A stretch of DNA of 64,000 bases. Origin: Typhlomys cinereus. Lineage: Eukaryota; Chordata; Mammalia; Rodentia; Platacanthomyidae. Below the pieces are notes generated by a model that made no database searches, was not told the origin of the DNA, and saw only the letters and a program-made list of their open reading frames with translations. The stretch covers positions 2,288,015-2,352,014 of the forward strand of contig JALPQD010000304.1 in the NCBI GenBank assembly GCA_023101885.1, read 5' to 3'. Of the stretch, positions 1 through 11,954 are shown piece by piece (positions within the stretch are counted from its first letter, which is position 1; each line of letters starts with the position of its first letter). Both the position numbers and the translations under genes were made by a program.

Positions 1-545
1 TGCCTCAACCATCCCCACCCAAGCTTTGGGATGGTGGTAGAAGAGGGAGTCATAAGACTATAAGTGCCTGAAATGAGATAGTGGTGGGCCAGACATTATC
101 TGTTGGACATAACAAGGTTGTTATATAAAAGATTTCATGACAGATGTGTATATTTACACAAGAATCACATGGGAGCTATTTTACCAATATCTCACCATGA
201 AGGCAGAGATGCTCAAGAATATCCATAACTCTCTGAGAGACTGATGTGGAGTAATGCTGATGAGGAAAAAAAGGAGAATGCTTTCCTCAATTGCGTCCCT
301 ACTGATTTATGATACTTGCTGACCTTGAATCATGTCAGGTATATGTCGTCAAAGACAAATGAGATGAAACACAATGAGTCATAGAAATAAAAAGATTTGA
401 AAATAGAAGGTAGTCTGGAAGAGGAAATAAAGGATTGTAAGGGGAAAGAGGGGGATGAAATTAAAGATTAAGGCTTGAAAATATCACAAATTATACTCAT
501 GTATGTAACAATCAATAACAATTTAATACATGATACTAATTCTGT
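1..545 (+). mobile_element. L1-like 3' UTR fragment, copy A
   Basis: A dispersed repeat that recurs as a diverged copy in the same orientation at about 62320-62850. Shared blocks include the 'atctcaccatga' segment, 'atgaaacacaatg', 'agatttgaaaatag' and a purine-rich stretch just before an A-rich end. A purine-rich region followed by an A-rich end is typical of a rodent L1 3' UTR, which sets the plus orientation. The left end is cut by the window edge. Exact L1 subfamily is not assigned. Confidence 0.55.
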
Positions 546-1640
546 TTTATACACTTTGTTTAAATTGTCATTGTAACTTTAGATTATGATAAATAGTTTC
601 CATCACTGTTATGCCGATTGCTTAGCAATTGTGTGACCATGGATTGGTAATTTAATTTAACTTAATTAGCCCCACTTACTTTTGTGTAACTAAAATAAAT
701 GATTACCAATAAGGCATTACTTAGATTTTGATTATTGAGTTTTACTCACTTATGCAAATAGAATTGGATTTTTAAATTGATAGTCATAAAAAATTCAGCA
801 TACATATATGATTTACTTCAGTTAATTAGATAAGGATATGAATCCATTAGCTTTTTTATACCATGTACTCATCACTACATAAATAAAGTCAATTTATTTC
901 TATATAGTGCTATTTTAAATTTAAAAAATTTAATACAATATCATCTTAATCATTAGGTTTGTGTTTATTAATTTCAAATTAATTTCTTCTCTTTTTTAGG
1001 AAACAAGTGTTTGCAAATTTCCTTTTTGATATCTATTTCATTATTATATGACATGATGTTACAATGACCACTTGATGAATTTAAGAAGTATGTATTTGCC
1101 TTTATGAAGTTAATTTCATCACTAACATACTCAGAATATTTTCATAGTGAGTCTAATATTGTTTGTTAATAGATATTTATGTGGCAATAATGAAATCCAG
1201 AGTAGGGGTTCCAGAAAAGAAATTTTCAAGATGATTCTCTGTTGGCAAATGTTATTCATTTCAGTTTTTAAGCCTAGTCCTCTGAGCTCACATTTTATTC
1301 TGGCAACTGTAATCATTCACTACAGAAAGAAATAAAATTACACTTTTTTATATGTATAAAAAGTTTATTCTGATTCATACTGAAGACTCAAAATGACATC
1401 AGCTTTGCTGATGAGCAAATACATTTACAAATTCATACAGAACATTTTTTGGTATGCTTATAAAAATATTTGGCTTCTTTTTTCTGGAGATACTGAATAA
1501 ATATTTAATAAAATGCCAAACTATTCCTTGAATATTTCTGTAAGTAAAAAAATAAATAAGTCTCTCTACAATGAATTGTTTTTAATTATTTTATACTGAA
1601 AATATATGTAACTATATTTAGTTACAGTTTAAGAAATCAT
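546..1640. other. AT-rich stretch, no feature seen
   Basis: Very AT-rich DNA with short ORFs only. I see no exon-like block, no RNA gene and no clear interspersed repeat. It may contain decayed repeats that cannot be recognised by eye. Confidence 0.5.
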
Positions 1641-1645
1641 TTTAG

Positions 1646-1893
1646 GGTTGGGTCAATATCTCAGATTAAAACCTTTGCCTTGCAAGAAAAATGACTTGAG
1701 TTTGATTCCCCAAATTTCCACATAAAAATGTATAGCACATATGATGGCAACCTAAAATTCCAGCTCTGTAAGAAAGAGCCTAAGAAACCCCAGGGCAAAA
1801 CAATAAAGAGATAGAACAATCAAGGATGATTTCCAATGTTACCCTTGGAAGTCACACTCAAGTACCTTCTTGTACACAGTCATACACACACAC
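1646..1893 (+). mobile_element. Old tRNA-derived SINE (B2-superfamily-like)
   Basis: The head reads as a decayed 'ggctggagagatggctcag' tRNA-like start, followed by a B-box-like 'gagtttgattcc' and the body shared with the other SINEs here ('agcaatc..ggatgattcc', 'cccttgg'), then a short CA tail. An 8-bp direct repeat 'aaatcatt' flanks it at 1634-1641 and 1894-1901. Strong divergence suggests an old insertion. Confidence 0.7.
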
Positions 1894-1904
1894 AAATCAT
1901 TCTG

Positions 1905-2582
1905 TCCTCTCTGTAAATTAACAAGTACGAGGTCATGTTATAAATTTTTGAATTAAGAAAAAAATCTTTCTAGTTGTTAAAGTAACTTTACAGAATGTTT
2001 TGAAATAAGAGTTTTCCAAGTTTTTGATAATCTATACATAAGATCATGAAATTAATTCTTTGTAGGATAACCTATTGTAACTGAAGTAAAAGTAAAGTAG
2101 TGAACACAACATACGGATTACTAAATTTTTATATACAGGATAGAGAGCTCATCAAAGTTTAATTTTAGGCTTATACTAAATTAATACATAGGAAGTTATT
2201 GTAAAACATAGCTCTAGTTGATGGTCATGACCTAGACGTCTAAAAACAGATAATTCTTGCAAGGAATTTTCATCTTTTTAATAACAGTTTAAACCTCTTG
2301 GAATAGTTTAGCAGTGTTCACTTACAATCCCATCAGGAAAGGCAGAACTTTTGGGATATCAAGCCAACCTTCAGCTATGTTTCAAGTCTCTATATTAAGA
2401 AAAGCAAAAGGAGGTGGGAGAAGAAAATATAAAAATAAATTAATGTGTATCAAACTAAATACAATCATCTAATTAAATTTCATAAACCATAGAATAATAA
2501 AATTCCTCGTGAGCACCATAAACTCATTCTGTCTTGATCTCCCTTACACTCCTTCTGCCCTACCAGTTCCTTTCTACCAGTT
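1905..2582. other. AT-rich stretch, no feature seen
   Basis: No recognisable repeat or coding block. Short pyrimidine-rich segment near 2530-2580 only. Confidence 0.45.
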
Positions 2583-2628
2583 ATTTATCTATCTATTTAT
2601 TTATTTATTCATTTATTTATTTATTTTT
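2583..2628. repeat. (ATTT)n-type microsatellite
   Basis: An imperfect run of TATC then ATTT units. Such tracts often mark the A/T tail of an adjacent retroposon read on the opposite strand. Confidence 0.8.
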
Positions 2629-3000
2629 GAATCATGCTAAGTTTAACAGCATCACCTGATTAGCCATAGATTTAACTACCCATCGGAGCTCTTCCTGGGT
2701 CCACAACAACACAATAACCATCCCTTCCTCAGAATCTCTCAGTAACTAGTAGTTCAACAGAAAGATTTGGGGCTTCATAACATCCTCTCCAATCCATGAT
2801 CAGCTGCTATCAGGCACACTCTTATGCAGATGTAGTCCAGGCAGCTACAGCAGCACTGACATCAAAACCACAATGGTTGTGTTGTGGCCTTTCCTATCTT
2901 ACATCCTTTCTGCTTGTTCTTCAGTAAGTACATTGAGTCTTTGAAGGGGTGATTAATTGCTTCATTTAGGACTAGAAAACGTGTGCACGTATAGTCTGAA
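2629..3000 (-). mobile_element. Possible L1 3' UTR fragment, antisense
   Basis: This GC-richer block follows directly on the (ATTT)n tract, which would be its A-rich tail if the element runs on the minus strand. Its composition resembles antisense rodent L1 3' UTR. No second copy in the window confirms this, so the call is tentative. Confidence 0.3.
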
Positions 3001-3337
3001 ATGCAATGAGTAGCACTGGGCTCCTCTATCTTATTTTTTTTTAAGGTCTAGGATTGATCTAATGGATTACCTCAAATTTATCAGTTTATTGTTCTAACCA
3101 TAGAAAAATTGTAATTCTTGAAACATCCTGAGAAGAAGCTTTCTATTCATAAGAGCAAAGCACTTAAAGAAAATAAGCAGTTGTGAAATTAGCAAATAGA
3201 AAGCTTTTATCCTCATGATCTGAGGAGATATTTGAAGATAACACAAAGTAAATAAGAAACATATATGACAATTCCCCAGTTCTAAATGTAATGTGAATCC
3301 TTAGTTTTCTATTTAAAAGATTAATAAATTCCCTCCT

Positions 3338-3437
3338 GACAAGTGGGTCTTGAGTCTAATCAAAAAGCTGTTGGTTCCCTCTTTGATACTCATGCCACTA
3401 TTAGACCGATGGTCACCTCTTGCCATGGTGATTTTTT
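3338..3437. repeat. ~95-bp dispersed segment, copy 1
   Basis: The block from 'gacaagtgggtcttgagt' to 'ccatggtgatttttt' is repeated in the same orientation at 4404-4495, at roughly three quarters identity. The two copies bracket the left L1 arm. The text resembles a segment of old rodent L1 (Lx-type) 3' UTR. Confidence 0.65.
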
Positions 3438-3439
3438 TC

Positions 3440-4376
3440 TAGTTTTACAAAAACATTGAGTACTCATCTCTGCTTCCCTTCTTTCTTCCTCCCACCCATC
3501 CCCCTTCCCCCCATTTCTTCAATCCATTCTACTCCTGCCCACCCTCCTGCCTGTCTGCTTTTAGGGACCTCACTGCTCCCTCTGGACTGCCTACTCTTTT
3601 AAAAAAAAAAATTCTACTTTTACACGCATATTGAGTACTTATCCCTGTTTCCTCCATCATCTTTCCCTCCCATTGATGGAGGCATCAATCCCACAGGCAG
3701 AAGCCTGTCTGCTTCTATGGATCCAAGGGTTGCTTCTGGCCCATCTACTCCTTCGAGGGTTCAGGCAAGGCCTCTGTGGAATATCAGGTTGCCTCTCCTT
3801 GGGCCACCCCACTGACAGAGACATTTCCCTTCACTCATACAGCTTCAGTTCCAAGGTTTCTATTGTATATTCTTGTCTTTCTTGAGTTCCTCAGTATTCT
3901 ATGGGGATATATTAGTATGTCAGTCATTATGCAGGACAAGTCTCATTGCAGTGAGTTTCTAGATACAGCAGTCCTGCTTTGAGTGGAACGTTTTACCAAA
4001 GGTGAATCTTCCCATATTTAGGTTCTTACATTCTTACCACTCCCTCAGTGAGGTTCCCAGTGCCTTAGGACGGGGAGATTGGGTTAGTCTGATTTTTGGT
4101 AAGCCCTGCTGAGTCTCTGGCACCCTGCATTATGGCCGGCCACTACTGTCCACTTCACTGCTTCTCTAGTGCCCTAGACTGCATCCTGTCAGGATGTTGA
4201 GATTCTCTACTTCTCTTGTAGAACATTTCTAGGCTGAATGCAAAGTGCTCTTGAAATCTGTGAGTATAGTAGCTATTTACAGATCATTTTGGTATACTGT
4301 CCTCCTACCTATAGTTTCATTGGCTGTTTTCCCTATTGATCTATTCCCTTCCCATTTTTAGACTCTTGTTCTAGTT
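3440..4376 (-). mobile_element. Old L1 3' UTR, left arm of inverted pair
   Basis: Its reverse complement aligns over about 900 bp with 4560-5372: shared blocks include 'agatcaatag', 'aacagccaatg', 'gtgaagtggacag', 'gccggccata', 'gagacttgtcc' and 'gtcagtggggtggcc'. Pyrimidine-rich text on the plus strand (purine-rich on minus) and the internal A/T run at 3597-3611 fit a 3' end on the minus strand. The 3' terminal part appears twice (3440-3600 and 3610-3720). A related end lies at 41345-41752. Confidence 0.65.
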
Positions 4377-4403
4377 AACAGTAACAAGAATGTGCTCCAT
4401 TTT

Positions 4404-4495
4404 GACAAGCAGGTCTTGAGTCCAAACAGATGGTTGGTTGTGTCCTTGATACTCATGTAACTATTACACTGGTTGTCACCATGGTGATTTTTATC
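4404..4495. repeat. ~95-bp dispersed segment, copy 2
   Basis: Second copy of the 3338-3437 block. It lies in the roughly 180-bp spacer between the two inverted L1 arms. Immediately downstream, the 'caccatggtgattttta' motif occurs again at about 4512-4530, giving a small local tandem. Confidence 0.65.
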
Positions 4496-4559
4496 ACAAC
4501 TTAAAGATCTCACCATGGTGATTTTTATTGCAACTTGCAGAACTTGGGAGTTCATAGGC

Positions 4560-5372
4560 CTGTGATTAGAACAAGAATCTAAAAAAGAAGAAAATAGATC
4601 AATAGAAACAAACAGCCAATGTCTCTATAGATAGGAAGACAGTACACCAAACGGCTGTATAAATAGCTGTTATTATACCCATAGATTTGAACAATACTTA
4701 ACACTCAGACTTTATAGTTTTATATGTTATAGAAGTCTTCTAAACCAGAGATAGAGGATCTCAACGCCCTGAGAGGATGAAGTTCAGAACAGTAGAAAAG
4801 CTGTGAAGTGGACAGCAATAGCCGGCCATATACCATCAACCCAACAGGGCTCACCCAGAATCAGGCTAACCTAATTTTTCCCCATCCTAAGGCCTTGGAA
4901 AACTTACAAAAGAGAGGGTGGTAAGATTGTAAGAATCTAAGGTTCATCTTTAAACAAGATATTCAGGGCAGGACTGCTGCATCTAGGAACAGTGAGACTT
5001 GTCCTTACCAGACCTGCATAATAACTGACATACCAGCATGCCCTCATAGAACATTGAGGAAATCAAGAAGGAAAAGAATATACAGTGGAAACTTTGGGGC
5101 CTGAAGCTGGAGAAATGAAGGGAAATGTTTCTGTCAGTGGGGTGGCCTAAGGAGAAGCAAATTGATATTCCACAAAAGACCTGAACCTCCATAGAAGGAG
5201 ACAATGTAGGGGGAACCCTGGGTTCCATGGAAGCAGACAGGCAGGAGGGTGGAAGTGAGTGGGATGGATTGATGAAGGGATTGGGTGAGAGGGGGTACGG
5301 AGGGAAGCAGGGATAAGTACTTGACATGCCTATAAATTTAGAAAAATAAAAAATTAAAAATGAAAGAGTATG
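4560..5372 (+). mobile_element. Old L1 3' UTR, right arm of inverted pair
   Basis: Homologous to the reverse complement of 3440-4376. The purine-rich stretch at about 5200-5320 followed by 'aaaaataaaaaattaaaa' marks its 3' end on the plus strand. The short minus-strand ORF here is a by-product of the purine-rich 3' UTR and not a gene. Confidence 0.65.
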
Positions 5373-5374
5373 TT

Positions 5375-6955
5375 AGCATCAGCATATTAAGTTAATATCC
5401 AAGACTGAGTTTTTAAGCTATTAATTGGTCATTCACACATTAAATGATGATAGCTTGGTTTAGTAATTTGCTGAAGCACAAAAGATATAATTCTCTCTTT
5501 ATTAAGCTGATGTATTAGTTGAGGAGAAAAATAAATAAATGTTTATGAAATATTCCCCTGAAGTCAACTCTGATGTTTATATTCATATTTATGTTTATAT
5601 TCAGATTTCTAGTAGTTTCCTTTATGGTCTCCTAGTAATCATTGACTCCTCAATGAATATTGACTGAATTAGTTCATATGATGTTGAAAACATCACCTTT
5701 GAGTTCAACATGGAGCTAGAGAACAGAAGAACTGAGATCTGAAGAGACTGGAGACAAGCTTCATGCTTGAGACAGCTGTGATGTATTCTACACTGAGCAG
5801 TATTGCACCAGAAATTCCTGTTGGAGGTCTGTATAGGATATATCCCTCACAAGCCTATGTGTTAAAGCTTAGATTCAGAACTGCTGGTTCTATATTGAAA
5901 GGTGAGAGGGAAAAAAAAAAAGAAAGTTCTGATAGGAAACAGAGCCTAAGAGTTTGTAGGTCCCTGGGCATGTGACTTTAAAGTATATATCTCATTATCT
6001 TAACCCTCCTCTTCATCTGTTTCCCCTCTCTGTTTCCTCTCCAATATAAGTTATACTCCACCACATGTCCAAACCATGATGTTCATTCATCATTGTCTCA
6101 AATCCACAGCAATGAAACCTGCTAACCATGGAAAGCTTTGAAACAGGGAAAGTGAATCATTCCTCCTTTGAGTATTTTTCTCTTGAGTATTGTCTGAGAT
6201 TAACTGAAAATTCTCTGTGATATTCCTGTCTCTAAGCTAGATTTGTAAAGAAAGACTGTCTTTCCACAGCTTCTTCTGTTTCCAAAAAAAAAAACCACTC
6301 TTCTGTGAATTTTGCTGTGCTGAAGAAGTTGTCTGGACAGGCCAGGTGGTGAAACTAATCATGTGAGGAGAGACGGAGCTGAGACTCCTTCAGGTGTGTT
6401 CAGAGCAAGCTCTGCCAGAGGAAGAAAAGCATGAGATTCCTATGAGAGCCTTAAGCTACCATTGCTGACTATTAAAGAGTCAGAAGATGAAGAACATGGT
6501 TACTGTTGCAGACTGAGGCCCACCTAAGCCCACCAGCCAGGAAGGAGGCAGAAAACTCGTTCCTATATCTAAATGGAACTATTTTCTGCTTAGAGACTTG
6601 CAAGTCTATGCATTCCCTTCCAGAGTCACTAGAAAAGAATGAATACATGTGACACTTTGATTTTAGGCATGTCAGATTTGGCAAGCTGTAAAATGAAACA
6701 TTTATGTTTTTCAGCTTTTGGTAGATTGTTACAACAGCCTAGGTATTCTATATTGAGAGTGAAGATGTAGACAACACCACTCGTCTTCTCTCAACTTTTG
6801 GGAATAGAAATGCATTTGACCCACAATTAAGCAGGTGACATTTACAATCTCAAGTAGGCAGTGATAATATAAATTCTGTCTAAACTTGAGGAATTTGTTA
6901 GATACAGATATCAACTTGACAATTGAAGTCTTCAATTCTGGGAGCATTGATAAAG
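5375..6955. other. No feature recognised
   Basis: Moderately AT-rich sequence. Short ORFs (for example at 5763-5975 and 6472-6947) have no recognisable motif. Nothing supports a gene. Confidence 0.45.
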
Positions 6956-6959
6956 AATT

Positions 6960-7385
6960 AGTAGTTGAGTTAAGCCCCCAGGGAGCAAGATTCCAATAGG
7001 TTGTCTTATTGGTGGAGAATGTCTAACCAATGATGGGTAGGAATTAGTCTCTGGGCAGGTAAATACAATGGAGATAACTGATTAAGAAAGTTGGCATTCT
7101 TTAATATACTTGACCCAGATATGCTGATCTGGAAAGTGAGGATTATCTCTCTATCAGCAATGGATATGGTATGTATCCCTTTCCTTTAGTCCCTACAGTT
7201 CGTATGAGTTTAGTCAAGCTGGACTAAAAGACATGACTTCTACAGATACAGAGGGACATGAGGGCAGAAATGAAGAGGCTGGGTTCATGAAGGGAAGGGA
7301 GGGTGAAGAAAGGAAGAGAGATGAGGGAAAGGGGCACAGACAGAAACCCATTTTGTTTGTATGTGAAAACAATTAGTTAAAATAA
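6960..7385 (+). mobile_element. L1-like 3' UTR fragment
   Basis: Ends in a purine-rich stretch (about 7260-7340) followed by 'cagaaacccattttgt', similar to the 'cagtgaaacccataactt' text at 63408-63428 in another L1 end. Orientation is inferred from this. No full alignment was possible. Confidence 0.45.
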
Positions 7386-7399
7386 TCATATGTCCTCAT

Positions 7400-9265
7400 A
7401 ATCATATGAAAGAATATTTCTTCCCTCTTACTCCACTTCGCTGTGATTTTATCAGCCACAATGCAACAAACTGCAGAGAAAGTAGTCTGTCTCCTTTAAC
7501 TTGTTGTTTGTTCCAGAAACAAAATGAAACAAAACAAAAAAAATTCAGATAAGTTTGAAATTTGCAATGTGAACTGCAGTCAGAGTGCACCAAGTTAATA
7601 ATGCAAGGTTGAGAGTGCATGAAGGTCCCTGTGTTAAATGAAGCCGGAGCAGGAAGCTGGAATTGGGGAAGACAGATTCAATCAGGTGTTCAGAGAATAA
7701 ACCAAGGATAAAAGGCAATACCTCCTTTGTATTTCCAGATCCTGATGGAATCTGTTCACATTCTTCCAGTGTACCCTAATATACCCTTCTAGAGAACTTA
7801 AGGGAGCTTCTTCCTTAAAAACAGAAATTCTGCATGAAACATGGATGACTCTTTAAAAAATTCAACTTAGATTTAACACAGAGTATTTAGAAAGAAGAAC
7901 TTGGGCTGAGAAAGGAGAAAAGGGGGTGGGGACTGGCAGATAAAAAGATGGAAACAACTAAGGAAAGCTTCAGAGTTCCTGTACGTCAGAGAGCAAAGGA
8001 AAGACTTGGACAATGTTTTGTCCTAGTCTAACATCATTTGTAGGAATTATAAGCAGCCAAAGGAACGGTGCATACAGTGGTGAGCATACACCTCTGATTT
8101 CTGATCAAGGGCCATGGTAAAGCTTCACCCTTTTGTTCATGCTCTGGCAGCTGATCATAACTCTTCCCCATGAGGAGTACTATTACAGTGCAGAGCCCCT
8201 AGCTTTCTACACATTCATATACACCTTTTCATGGAGATAAGACACTGCCATCTTTAGACAGTTAGGGTTTTATCCCAGGATTCTGAAACTGGGCTAGTCA
8301 TATCTTGCTTTATGCACATGTATCATCCTCCTTTCTTGTGTATCTTCTCATCTGCTCTTGACTAGAATCAGCCTCACAATTAGCTTTGACACTCCTTTCC
8401 AACTTGATGCCTACTGAGTCAAAAACCCTGACTGGTTCCCTGACATTTGCAGTCATCTCTGTGGTACAGTTTTCAAGGTTCTCGGCAGCCCAGTTTCAAC
8501 TTCCATTTAATATGCCTCATATCCCATTGTATTTCTACAGAAATCATCTTAACCAGCCAACTTGGCTCATTCAGAACCCTTTAAATACACCTCTTGGGTT
8601 CTTGCCAGAGTGATTTTGCAGCTCTCATTCCTCTCACCTTCAATGTACTTACTCCCTGGTGCCCTGTCTCTATTCAAACCCTACTTACCTTTTGTTTCAG
8701 TGTCCTCCAAATTAGGAAGTTCTTTCCCTTCAGAATAGATTATGCTCCTATTCTTCAAATCATGGTGAATAGGAAACTTCGGAGCTCTGCGAGAGTAAGA
8801 CCAATGATACTGCTTTTCCTTTCTTTTTCGGTATAATGTGATGTCAGATTCTCTTGGATTTTTTTCAATGTCACTTTCCCCTTTGATTTTGAAGGCAAAA
8901 AATTTTTCAAATATACACCTATCCTAGACATCAAAGCTGGGCCAGCCAGATCAGGCAGACCTTTGGCAAGGGGTGTTCAACCTTTTGTTTTTTCATTACC
9001 TTCCTGGGGCAGAGATTGAGGAGTCCTGGTGAAATCAAATTTCAATCTCAGTAGGGAAATGCCACTCTGTACAGTTGATGTGGGGAACAAAGGGATTCTT
9101 GAATGATGCACATTCAGGGCTTACACTGACAGAGGAGATGGACAGGATCCTTAAGCAGCAGATGTGTCACTCGCTTCTGAGCATATCTACAGGACTTACA
9201 CAATTTGTGGCAGCTCTGAACTGTTGGGCTGTCCTGTGTAACAGGAAGCTATTAAAATGGGCAAC
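7400..9265. other. No firm feature
   Basis: Mostly unique-looking sequence. The pyrimidine-rich block at about 8570-8770 resembles an old L2-type LINE fragment but too weakly for a separate call. ORFs at 8386-8836 and 9075-9350 look non-coding; the last overlaps the start of a SINE. Confidence 0.4.
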
Positions 9266-9270
9266 ACTGA

Positions 9271-9542
9271 GCTGGGGCAGTAGCTCAGGGATTAAAGCCT
9301 TTGCATGGAAAACTAAAGGACCTGAAATCAGATCCCCAGTTCCCAGATGAAAATGACAGGTGGAAGTACCAGCACCCTACAATTCCTAGCTCTTAAAGGT
9401 AGAGCCTGGGAAACCACAGACCAATAAGGAGTTAGTACACTCTAGGATGATTCCCATTTGAGTGTCCATAGACACTCATATACTCAAGTGTCTTCTGACA
9501 CACACATACACTCTCACACACACACACACACATACACATACA
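9271..9542 (+). mobile_element. Old tRNA-derived SINE
   Basis: The head 'gctggggcagtagctcaggg' and the B-box-like 'gaaatcagatccc' are followed by the 'ggtagagcctgggaaacc' and 'aggatgattccc' body segments seen in the other copies. It ends in a CA-rich tail (9500-9540). Divergence and lost CpGs suggest the older subfamily. Confidence 0.8.
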
Positions 9543-9549
9543 AGCAAAA

Positions 9550-11584
9550 GTAAGCAATGTCTTTCTTACCAAATGCTTCAGGTTGATAGGGGAGACAATG
9601 AAACTCTGAGTGATTCCACCTACATTTGAAGACATAAACCATTGGCCATACCTCATCGATGTACAGGAGTTATTATGTAGAGGCATTAGCTGTCTTCTCT
9701 CCTGCTTGACCAGACCAACACACTTCAAAATCATCATGCCCTCTGGGAGAGACATACTTTTTAACAATAATCTATAATCCCTGGCCTAATGTGTTAATTT
9801 AAATTCTACTCTTTTTCTGGGAAATATTAGGAGAGGTAAAAGTCATATAATTAAAAATAAAAATGTATGAAATGAAATAAAATAATGATAGTATTAATAA
9901 GACAAGCCAATAATAAATACATTGTTTTGAGACTGATTACACAATCTTTTAGTTTGTTTTCCTTTAATATTTTTTAATAATTTTAAAATTTAAAAAATTT
10001 TAACTGAGGAACATCTCTTTTAAAATTAGAAAAGTATATCCCAATTGTACTACTGTAGCTATAATTTTCATTGTTAATTGGAAGCATAAAGAGAACGGCC
10101 CCATAAGTAGTTGTGTATATAAAATATTCCAGAAATTTCTTTAAGGGTTGATGTCTGTTATAGACTGCAGCTTTCTCTAGCATGAGAGAAAGGGCTGGAT
10201 CTATTGCGGTCTCACATCTTAACAGATGTTCTGTGTTTTCTTCAGCATCCGTGCTCTTTGAATACAAAGCAAGCAGATTGTTTAGCAGAAGGAAACAAAA
10301 AATGGTTTGAATGGTGTGCAGTCGTCTATTAATGAGGAAGAGGTCTTAGCAGAGGAGAGAGAGAGGAAATAATTAGTGTAATGGAATACATCTGACAGGC
10401 AAACAGAAGCCGTGTTAGGCACCAGAAAGAGGAGCAAGGGGAACAAGCAAGAACAGTGAGGGGGGGGGATGCATAAGAACAAAATGAAATAACAAACATG
10501 TATGAAAACCCCCTAATGGAACCTCTTTTTTTGTATTCTAACTGAAGCATTGAATAATAAAAATAAATAGAAAAATAATTGCATTTTAATACTATCTGTC
10601 TATACATGTGCGTATCTGTATATGTGTGTAATTATAACCTTATTATTAAACATAGCAAATGAGGATGAGGAGGAAGAACCAAGTATTTAGTACTCTTTCA
10701 TGAATGGTACAGTCTTATCACATACACACACAAAAAAAGGCGGAAGGTAGTGTTGCTGCTTCAAGGGCGATTACTATTCATTTATTAATCATTGTTTCTT
10801 AAAGTTTTAGCTCTTCCAATAGCAAGAGCTCTCAACTTATACTATAGGAATTATCTAATTAATATGGGAAAGAATGAGTTTACTGCATGATGAAACTGGG
10901 GTTCTATTGGTAAGTTCAAATAAACTAAAAATTAATTAATTTAAAATTTATGGAATGATGTCCACTTGTACCATGACACAATGAATGCTTTAGTAACCAA
11001 TTGCATTATTCAACAGAAATCTTAGTGGAAATGATTGACAAATGTGTGGATTGGGTCCCCAGCCATGAATACAGATGGAGTCAAGGGAATCCTTGTACTC
11101 TATTCATTATTTATGATTATATCTTGTGAAATATATTATTTGTTGCTTGATTTAAACCTATGTCATTTGACTTTCTGCTAGTTCTGTTATTAAATATAAG
11201 TTTTTTAGGAACTAAAAACCACATGCTGTCAGAGATAGGAAAATATTGCCCATTAAATTTAATTAATAGTTCACACTGATTAGCACTGGCTGAGTAAGAT
11301 CAAAGTGACGTGAGTAGTATATTTACTGTGTAGCATTTCTAATTATTATTTTGAAAGCAAAATCATTAACTCATTGTTTGCAATTCAGAGGTATAGTATG
11401 GTAAATATTTTTCCCATCTTTATGAATATTTGTCAGAAAATGTGGGTGTTAATTCACTGGGTTATTGAAGACAGCTTCAAATATGTTAGTAGCCAATTTG
11501 TTTAGAGATGATTAAAGGATGTTTTCTTGATCATTGCATTTGGAAAATTATTGCAGAAAATTCTTTTTAATCTGTATGACTTCC
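9550..11584. other. AT-rich stretch, no feature seen
   Basis: AT-rich, with homopolymer runs and an isolated G run at 10460-10467. ORFs at 9432-9767 and 9983-10607 show no family signature. Confidence 0.45.
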
Positions 11585-11599
11585 AAAATTTTGAGGTAT
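11585..11599. repeat. L1 target-site duplication, left
   Basis: The 15-bp 'aaaattttgaggtat' recurs exactly at 11940-11954, on either side of the truncated L1. Confidence 0.85.
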
Positions 11600-11939
11600 G
11601 TCACAAAGTCTAGCATCTGCTAAAGGCACCAAGATCCTTGGAGACAAGGGATTGACAGCCACAGTAGTGTTCCTATGATTAAGGGGAACACAGGAAAGGG
11701 TTCAGGGTAATGCCACTGGGTCCTTGTACGTCATTGGAGAGGAGGGCCCAGAGGAGAGTCTGGCATGAACATTAAAGGACTCTCTGGGGATTGGGGAGGG
11801 AGGCACTGGGGGATGAGGAGGGAGGGGTGAGGGGAGGGGGAGCAGGGGGTTTGGGGAGGAGAAGGGAGGGAGGGAAGTGGTGTACCTGTTAAGTTTGTAT
11901 GAGCAGAAATAATAATAAAAAATGTTAAAAAAAGATAAA
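11600..11939 (+). mobile_element. 5'-truncated L1 insertion (3' UTR only)
   Basis: A roughly 340-bp insert with a purine-rich core ('ggggagggggagcaggggg'), an A-rich end ('aataataaaaaatgttaaa') and a perfect 15-bp target duplication. It is closely similar to the reverse complement of about 18400-18790, including 'aaagtctagcat', 'gcaccaagatccttgg' and 'ctgggtccttgta'. This is the hallmark of target-primed reverse transcription with strong 5' truncation. No ORF2 sequence is included. Confidence 0.9.
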
Positions 11940-11954
11940 AAAATTTTGAGGTAT
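11940..11954. repeat. L1 target-site duplication, right
   Basis: Exact match to 11585-11599. Confidence 0.85.

Noticed and set aside
8930..9070. Segment with 'ggggtgttcaaccttttg', similar to the end of a hAT-type DNA transposon
   Set aside because: Only one short motif matched and no terminal inverted repeat or 8-bp duplication was found.
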